Assembly: GCF_004135735.1 (NCBI RefSeq)
Contig: NZ_CP012670.1
Coordinates: 1,674,001 to 1,738,000, forward strand
Direction of reading: 5' to 3'
DNA: 64,000 nt
DNA from: Sorangium cellulosum
GTDB lineage: Bacteria > Myxococcota_A > Polyangia > Polyangiales > Polyangiaceae
How positions within the stretch are numbered: position 1 is the stretch's first letter; every line of letters begins with the position of its first letter. The translations under genes were made by a program, and so were the position numbers. A model generated the notes under the pieces. The model searched no databases. It worked only from the letters and a program-made list of their open reading frames with translations, and was not told where the DNA came from. Shown here piece by piece: positions 59,274-64,000 of this stretch.

Positions 59274-60943
59274 GCCGCGGCCCCAGCGCGCGGACCGTCG
59301 CGGGCCTGCTCCGGGCGCGGGCCGAGGCGACGCCGGATCGGCCCGGGTTCTACCACAAGGACCAGGGCGCGTTCGTCGGGTGGTCGTGGGCGGAGTACTG
59401 GCGCCGCGCGTGCGCCGCGGCGTCGGGCCTGCTCGCGGCGGGGGTTCGCCCGGGCGACCGGGTGCTCCTGCTCGTCACGGACGTCGAGGTGGCGGTGCCG
59501 TGCCTCTTCGGCGTCTGGGCGCTCGGCGCGGTGCCGATCCAGGTCGGGGTGCCCTACCGGCTCACGGACGTCGGGGCGTTCCTTGGCGAGCTGCGGCGGA
59601 CGGCGGCCCGCGTGCGCGCGCGCGCGCTCGTGGTCTCGTCGGCGCTCCTCGGCTTCGCGCAGGGCGAGGCCGACGGGGCGGACCTCCTGCAGCTCGCGGC
59701 CGAGCCGCTGCTCGCCGCGGGGCCCGCGGGGTCGCTGCCGGATCCGGACGACGCGCCGGGCCCCGCGCTCATCCAGCTCACGAGCGGCAGCACCGGGCAC
59801 CCGCGCGGCGTGGTCATCCCGCACGAGCGGCTGATGCTGCACCTCGACGCGATGAGCCGGAGGCTCCCGGTGCGCGGGGAGGGGGCGGGCGGCGTGTCGT
59901 GGTTGCCGCTCCATCACGACATGGGGCTGGTCGGCGGCCTGCTGTTCCCGCTCTTCAACGACTTCCCCGTGCACATGCTGTCGCCGCTCGAGTTCCGGAC
60001 GCGGCCGTTCTCGTGGCTGTCGGAGATGTCGAGCATCCGGGGCGTCATCTCGCTGGGGCCGCCGAGCGCATACTCCATCTGCGTCGGCCTCGCGCGCCGC
60101 GCCGTGGAGGCGGGGCTCGACCTGAGCGCGTGGCGGTGCGCGATGATCGGCGCCGAGCCGATCTCTCCCGCGCTGCTCCGCCGCTTCGCCGAGGCGTTCG
60201 CGCCGTGCGGCTTCCGCGTCGAGGCGTTCTTCCCGGTGTACGGGCTGGCCGAGGCGACCGTCGCCGTGACGTTCCCGGAGCTGCTCGCGAAGCCGCGCGT
60301 CCTGACCGTCGATCGCGGGCTGTTAGAGCGCGAGGGCCGCGTGGAGGAGGCGGCGCCGGGGCCCCTCTCGCTGGAGCTGGTCGGCGTGGGGACGCCGATC
60401 CCGCACACGGAGGTCCGGATCGTGGATGAGGGCCGCAACCCGGTCTCCGAGCGGACGGTGGGCGAGATCGAGGTGCGCTCGGAGACCGCGATGGAGGGGT
60501 ATTTCGACGAGCCCGAGGCGACGGCCGAGGCGCTGGCCGGCGGCTGGCTGCGCACGGGCGATCTCGGGTTCATGGACGCAAGGACGCTGTTCGTCACGGG
60601 CCGGAAGAAGGAGGTGATCATCAAGGGCGGGCACACGATGCTCCCTTCGGTGATCGAGGAGATCGCCTCCCGGGTCGAGGGAATCCGGGCCGGGTGCGTG
60701 GTGGCGGTGGGGCTCTACGTCGAGGAGCGCCAGACCGAGGCGGTCTACGTGGTCGCCGAGACGCGCGCCGAGGCCGCCGAGCACGCGGGGCTCGCGGAGC
60801 GCGTGCGGGAGGCGTTGCGGGCGAACGGCGTCACGATCGATCAGGTCGTGCTGGTGCCGCCGGGCGATCTGCCCAAGACGACGAGCGGCAAGCTGCGCCG
60901 CCGCGAGGTCGCCGAGCGGCTGCGCGCGGCGCGATCGGCCTAG
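59270..60943 (+). CDS. Fatty acyl-AMP ligase (FAAL-like, ANL superfamily)
   Basis: The 557-residue adenylating enzyme starts at GTG 59270, overlapping the previous stop (GTGA). Motifs in order are the P-loop LIQLTSGSTGHPRGVVIPH (A3), WLPLHHDMGLVGGLLFPL (typical of FAAL), YGLAEATVAVTFP (A5), LRTGDLGFM (A7), VTGRKKEVIIKGGHTMLPS (A8) and the catalytic Lys in PKTTSGKLRRRE (A10). It activates a fatty acid as the acyl adenylate for loading onto the ACP two genes upstream. No ketosynthase is adjacent, so the product is probably a modified acyl group for transfer to another molecule. Confidence 0.9.
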   Translation: MSRGPSARTVAGLLRARAEATPDRPGFYHKDQGAFVGWSWAEYWRRACAAASGLLAAGVRPGDRVLLLVTDVEVAVPCLFGVWALGAVPIQVGVPYRLTDVGAFLGELRRTAARVRARALVVSSALLGFAQGEADGADLLQLAAEPLLAAGPAGSLPDPDDAPGPALIQLTSGSTGHPRGVVIPHERLMLHLDAMSRRLPVRGEGAGGVSWLPLHHDMGLVGGLLFPLFNDFPVHMLSPLEFRTRPFSWLSEMSSIRGVISLGPPSAYSICVGLARRAVEAGLDLSAWRCAMIGAEPISPALLRRFAEAFAPCGFRVEAFFPVYGLAEATVAVTFPELLAKPRVLTVDRGLLEREGRVEEAAPGPLSLELVGVGTPIPHTEVRIVDEGRNPVSERTVGEIEVRSETAMEGYFDEPEATAEALAGGWLRTGDLGFMDARTLFVTGRKKEVIIKGGHTMLPSVIEEIASRVEGIRAGCVVAVGLYVEERQTEAVYVVAETRAEAAEHAGLAERVREALRANGVTIDQVVLVPPGDLPKTTSGKLRRREVAERLRAARSA

Positions 60944-60975
60944 TACGTTGTCACCGAAGCTCGTTCCGGGGTCGT

Positions 60976-61024
60976 CGCTCACGGGGCCTGCGCTCCGGCG
61001 GGCCCCTTGGGTAGCGTGCGCTCG
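60976..61024. repeat. Degenerate third copy of the tal-flanking palindrome
   Basis: GCTCAC followed by GGGGCCTGCGCTCCGGCGGG and CC matches the inner half of the element at 52701-52731 with a few changes and a small deletion. The second half (GTAGCGTGCGCTC) is only weakly complementary. It lies just after the acyl-AMP ligase gene and looks like a decayed copy. Confidence 0.5.
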
Positions 61025-61111
61025 CTGACCGGCCGATTTCGCGGGCGTCGTCGGGCTGCATGCGATAGATCCGGAAATCGCTCTCCGGAGCACAACCGAA
61101 CGGGACCGTCC

Positions 61112-61297
61112 ATGCTGAGCCGTTCCATACCACACAAGCCCACTTGTACCGCTCCTCTTTCGCCCGAGGTGCGTGCATGGGAGCTCGAGCAGCTTCGGAG
61201 GTTCGGTCTCGACGACGAGGACTGGTCTTCTCATGACCAGTGCCCCTTCTGTGCGGGGCGGCCCCTCACCGTGGACAGCAAGCAGAAGGACGGGTGA
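61112..61297 (+). CDS. Small 61-residue protein with CPFC motif
   Basis: From ATG 61112 the product reads MLSRSIPHKPTCTAPLSPEV, then a helix (RAWELEQLRRFGLDDEDW), then HDQCPFCAGRPLTVDSKQKD. The single CxxC and the upstream Cys and His could bind a metal. An upstream extension (from 61007) is Arg-rich and covers the degenerate repeat, so it is not used. It is unrecognised and the evidence is limited to codon bias and residue pattern. Confidence 0.45.
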   Translation: MLSRSIPHKPTCTAPLSPEVRAWELEQLRRFGLDDEDWSSHDQCPFCAGRPLTVDSKQKDG

Positions 61298-61366
61298 GCC
61301 CCGCCGGCCTCGCCGTGGGCCGGGCGGCCCGGCGAGCCCTCCCCGGCCCAGGCGGCCCGGCCGCGA

Positions 61367-62671
61367 TCAGTCCGGGATCTTCGACTTCACCCAGGCGCCC
61401 GACTGGGTCAGATCGTTGCTCGACCAGCCGCCCGTCTCGCGCGCGTTGGGGTTGAGCGCGGAGCACGCCTCGGCCTTGTCGTTCAGCGCCCAGTTGGCCC
61501 AGCCGATGTGGTTCCTCTCCAGGAAGTCGAGCCAGGTCTGCGACTCGTTGAGATCGAGCTGACCGTTGCCGTCGGCGCTGCAGGTGCCCCACTCGGTCGC
61601 GAACAGCGCCAGTCCGGCGTTGAGGGCGGTCGTGGCCTTGTCGCGCAGGAATCCCCGGTGCGTGTTCGCGTAGAAGTGCAGCGTGTACGCGATGTTCTGG
61701 TACCGGGTGATCGGGTCCCTCGACGCGACGTCCGCGTCCTGCGACCAGTTCGGCGAGCCGACGATGACCAGGTTGTTCGCGCCCTGGCCGCGGATCTCGC
61801 CGATCACCGCCTCGGCATAGCCCTTCACCGTGGACCAGCTCTGATTGACCGGCTCGTTGAAGACCTCGAAGATGACGTTGGGCACGTCCTTGTACGCGCT
61901 CGCCGCCTCGCGGAAATAGCTCTTCGCCAGCTCCGCGTGCATGTCCGCGTTGTGATCATGCCAGTCGATGATCACGTAAATGCCCTTCGCGACCGCCGCG
62001 TCGACGATCGTCCTCACCTTCGCCTTCTCGGTCTCCGCGTTCGTGAGGTATCCGTCCTCCCCCTCGATGCCCATCGCGGCGCGGACGACGGTCGAGCCCC
62101 AGTCGTCCACCAGCGTGTTGACGACGTTTGCGTTGTAGTACTTGCCGCCCCACTGGCTCCAGAACAGGCTCATGCCCTTGAGCTGCACCGGCTCGGTGTG
62201 GGTCTCCCCCACGATCCGGTTGCCCATGACCCTGAGGAAGCCGTGACGCTCCACCGGGGTATTGCCCATGGGCCCGGTCCCCGTGGTCGTCGTGGGATCG
62301 CCGGTCCCCGTGGTGGCGGTCGTCGTCGTCGCGGGCTCGCCGGTCCCCGTGGTGGCGGTCGTCGTTGTCGCGGGCTCGCCGGTCCCCGTGGTGGCGGTCG
62401 TCGTCGTCGCGGGCTCGCCGGTCCCCGTGGTGGCGGTCGTCGTCGTGGGCTCGCCGGCCCCCGTGGTGGCGGTCGTCGTGGGGGCGCCGCCCCCCGTCGT
62501 CGTGCCCGGGCCGGTGGTCGCCTCGGTTCCGCCGCCCCCGCCGCCCGAGCTCCCGTCATCGGGCGCGTCCGAGCAGCCGGCCAGCATGGCTGCCTGCAGC
62601 GCGACCACGGCGAGGCCGAATGACCACCTCGACCGTGCAAACCTACCGCGAAGCGAATCGTTCTTCATCAT
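61367..62671 (-). CDS. Secreted GH5 family cellulase (endoglucanase)
   Basis: The 434-residue lipoprotein (ATG 62669-62671) has a signal peptide and lipobox (MLAGC), a Thr-rich linker of 13-residue repeats (TTTTATTGTGEPA) and a GH5_2-type barrel (about 140-434). Landmarks are KGMSLFWSQWGGKYYN, VRAAMGIEGEDGYL, VIIDWHDHNAD, acid/base Glu in VIFEVFNEPVNQSW, YTLHFYANTH and nucleophile Glu in LFATEWGT. It cleaves internal beta-1,4 bonds of cellulose outside the cell. No lac-type operator like that at GH62 is visible upstream. Confidence 0.92.
   Translation of the reverse strand: MMKNDSLRGRFARSRWSFGLAVVALQAAMLAGCSDAPDDGSSGGGGGGTEATTGPGTTTGGGAPTTTATTGAGEPTTTTATTGTGEPATTTTATTGTGEPATTTTATTGTGEPATTTTATTGTGDPTTTTGTGPMGNTPVERHGFLRVMGNRIVGETHTEPVQLKGMSLFWSQWGGKYYNANVVNTLVDDWGSTVVRAAMGIEGEDGYLTNAETEKAKVRTIVDAAVAKGIYVIIDWHDHNADMHAELAKSYFREAASAYKDVPNVIFEVFNEPVNQSWSTVKGYAEAVIGEIRGQGANNLVIVGSPNWSQDADVASRDPITRYQNIAYTLHFYANTHRGFLRDKATTALNAGLALFATEWGTCSADGNGQLDLNESQTWLDFLERNHIGWANWALNDKAEACSALNPNARETGGWSSNDLTQSGAWVKSKIPD
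62290..62480. repeat. 39-bp tandem repeat encoding the GH5 linker
   Basis: Units of 39 bases containing GGCTCGCCGGTCCCCGTGGT repeat about four to five times and encode TTTTATTGTGEPA on the minus strand. Length changes here would alter linker length without a frameshift. Confidence 0.85.
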
Positions 62672-63193
62672 GTTCTCCAAGGGAAGTCCGTGAGGCGCGG
62701 CATTAAACGGGGGGCGCCGCGCCCTGGCAAGCCCCATGCGTCACGCGTGGAAGGCGGCCGACGCTGGAGCCGTCCGTGGGGCAACCTACCGTGATGACCG
62801 CTCCCAGCGCCCGGCGGCCCGGCAACGGCCTGCGGCCGAAGGAAGCGTGATGGCGAGGCCGCGCCGCGGCGCCCGGCCTCGCCAGGACGATGTGTACAAC
62901 CGGCGAGCGCCACCTTCGCGAGCTTTGCCAACCTGAACCGCAAGATCCATGCCGCGCCGCGGTTCCGGGCAGATCCGCGCTGCCGCGCTGCGCTTGATGC
63001 GGAGCAGCACGGGCCCAGATCCGCGAGATCCGGTGAGGTGTACCTGGCTCCCCTTGGTGGTCGGATGACCACCCAGGTGAAGCGCGTGTCCATGCCAAGA
63101 GCGTTGTTCTTGCCCGGAGCGTCGAGGCCATGCGATCCTCGGGTGTCCAGCCGGGGGCGCGCCTCGCGCGGACGGCGCGACGCCGGCGATGGA
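62672..63193. other. Intergenic region with a strong hairpin
   Basis: No gene is seen in these 522 bases. ACCTGG (63042-63047) pairs with CCAGGT (63073-63078), enclosing GGTGGTC-GGAT-GACCACC (63056-63073). This makes a stable stem-loop about 120 bases after the stop of the upstream minus-strand gene; it may end that transcript or serve as a binding site for the GH5 promoter region. Confidence 0.45.
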
Positions 63194-64000
63194 TCAGCGC
63201 GGCACGGGGACCGGCGGCGGCTCGTCGTCGGGCGCGATGCAGGCCGACAGGTCGAACAGCATGAAGAGCAGCGCCTTCTCCTGCGGCGAGAGCTCGTGCG
63301 TCTCGCCGTCGTCGTCCGTGCAGCCGCTCGGGAAGGGGACGCCGGGGATGTCCTGCGCCGCCACGTGGATATCGGTGTACACGAAGCGGCCGCACTGCGC
63401 GCCTTCCGGGGAGTCGATGGGCGTGTTGAACGTGAAGTACTTGACCCCCGGGCGCGCCTCGAACTCGTCGTCGCGCTCGTTGTAGAGCCACCGCGTCGCG
63501 AGCTCCTCGTTCACCGCGTTGACCCAGTGCTGAGGATCGTCGATCTCGATCCGCCCCGGCACGGTCGACGCCCCCACGTTGACCAGCCAGTCCCGGAGCG
63601 CCATGCCCTTCGGGAACGTGGTGTCGACCAGCACCGGGAGGCCGTCGTCGGGGTCTCTCTCCTCCTCCCAGTCCGCCGTCTCCGGGAATCGCCCCGGGCC
63701 CGACCGGAGCCAGTAATTGTGCCAGTGCGACGCGAACACGCGCCCTCCCGCGGAGGCGTAATCGAACATCGCCTGGCGCGACGCCTCCGGCTTGTCGCGC
63801 GCGAAATCGGACCCCTCGCACGACAGGATCACCATGTCGTACCGCATCAGGCTGTCGAGCGAGCTCCAGAGCTCCGTGGAGGCGGAGAAGTCCGCGCCGC
63901 CGTTGAGGCCAGCGCGATACCGGCTCGTGGCGCTCTCGCCGTCGATCGCGCGCCCGGCGAACAGGTTCACGCGCCCGTCGCCCGCCTCCGGCGTGAACTC
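63194..64000 (-). CDS. C-terminal part of a large secreted-type protein (partial)
   Basis: The minus-strand frame is open from the window edge to TGA at 63194 (268 residues). A GTG near 63970 could be read as a start, but family character continues upstream of it (EFTPEAGDGRVNLF), so I take the gene as truncated by the window. The segment YDMVILSCEGSDF, DYASAGGRVFASHWHNYWLR looks like a class I glutamine-amidotransferase/ThuA-type alpha/beta fold, and the end is Pro-rich. Such domains occur in large myxobacterial lipoproteins with regulatory-like beta domains. Function unknown. Confidence 0.65.
   Translation of the reverse strand, partial: EFTPEAGDGRVNLFAGRAIDGESATSRYRAGLNGGADFSASTELWSSLDSLMRYDMVILSCEGSDFARDKPEASRQAMFDYASAGGRVFASHWHNYWLRSGPGRFPETADWEEERDPDDGLPVLVDTTFPKGMALRDWLVNVGASTVPGRIEIDDPQHWVNAVNEELATRWLYNERDDEFEARPGVKYFTFNTPIDSPEGAQCGRFVYTDIHVAAQDIPGVPFPSGCTDDDGETHELSPQEKALLFMLFDLSACIAPDDEPPPVPVPR

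Overview
The window reads as chromosome of a large-genome, very GC-rich myxobacterium, most likely of the Sorangium/Polyangium group. The evidence is the codon usage, the many lipoproteins with Gly-rich or Thr/Gly/Pro-rich low-complexity linkers, a protein kinase fused to a sigma-54 activator, and several RsbR-type STAS proteins. This placement is inference from style and gene content; no rRNA or other taxonomic marker is present. I saw no tRNA, rRNA, CRISPR array, prophage or intact insertion sequence.

Layout. 1-3.0 kb: end of an unknown gene, a collagen-like lipoprotein and a six-repeat VCBS/FG-GAP lipoprotein. 3.0-3.5 kb: a four-helix-bundle (S23/IVP-type) gene remnant between inverted GTGGTC-rich repeats. 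3.7-16.5 kb: mostly housekeeping and small accessory genes: three GNAT acetyltransferases, a Uma2 nuclease, DNA polymerase IV, a 39-residue basic protein, a YeiH-type exporter, a HipA-like kinase with DUF3037, the ribosome-assembly GTPase YlqF, a methyltransferase and an NAD(P)-binding protein. 16.4-18.2 kb: a secreted GH62 arabinofuranosidase bracketed by inverted copies of a 62-63 bp module that contains a lac-type operator. 18.5-28.3 kb: a signalling island with PAS-STAS, LacI-type-sensor-STAS and REC-STAS proteins, a hybrid histidine kinase and an orphan sugar-type ABC binding protein.

28.7-36.4 kb: a membrane GTPase and a roughly 1,637-codon kinase/ATPase/TPR/GAF/sigma-54 activator. That gene is interrupted by a one-base contraction in an 18-bp tandem repeat and lies divergent to a lipoprotein with a sigma-54-like promoter. 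36.4-40.7 kb: a cysteine-module lipoprotein, a second sensor-STAS fusion and an M28 peptidase. 40.9-43.0 kb: nrfHA nitrite reductase (ammonia-forming) behind a consensus sigma-54 promoter. 43.4-52.6 kb: MFS transporter, phosphodiesterase-like protein, agmatinase, zinc-ribbon and LEA-2 proteins, alpha/beta hydrolase, class D beta-lactamase and a membrane MutS-like ATPase.

52.7-54.0 kb: transaldolase flanked by two long palindromic elements that share a core but not their outer arms; a decayed third copy lies near 61.0 kb. 54.2-60.9 kb: a co-directional run of methyltransferases, a NodB-type deacetylase, an unknown protein, an acyl carrier protein, a CFA-like methyltransferase and a fatty acyl-AMP ligase; the last three are translationally coupled. 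61.4-64 kb: a secreted GH5 cellulase and the end of a large secreted protein.

Functional themes are extracellular polysaccharide breakdown (GH62, GH5), nutrient sensing routed into STAS/two-component outputs, respiratory ammonification under sigma-54, and a small acyl-ACP lipid pathway. The least explained items are the GH62-flanking operator modules, the tal-flanking palindromes, the four STAS proteins that lack the usual phospho-threonine, and the slipped-repeat frameshift in the kinase/activator.
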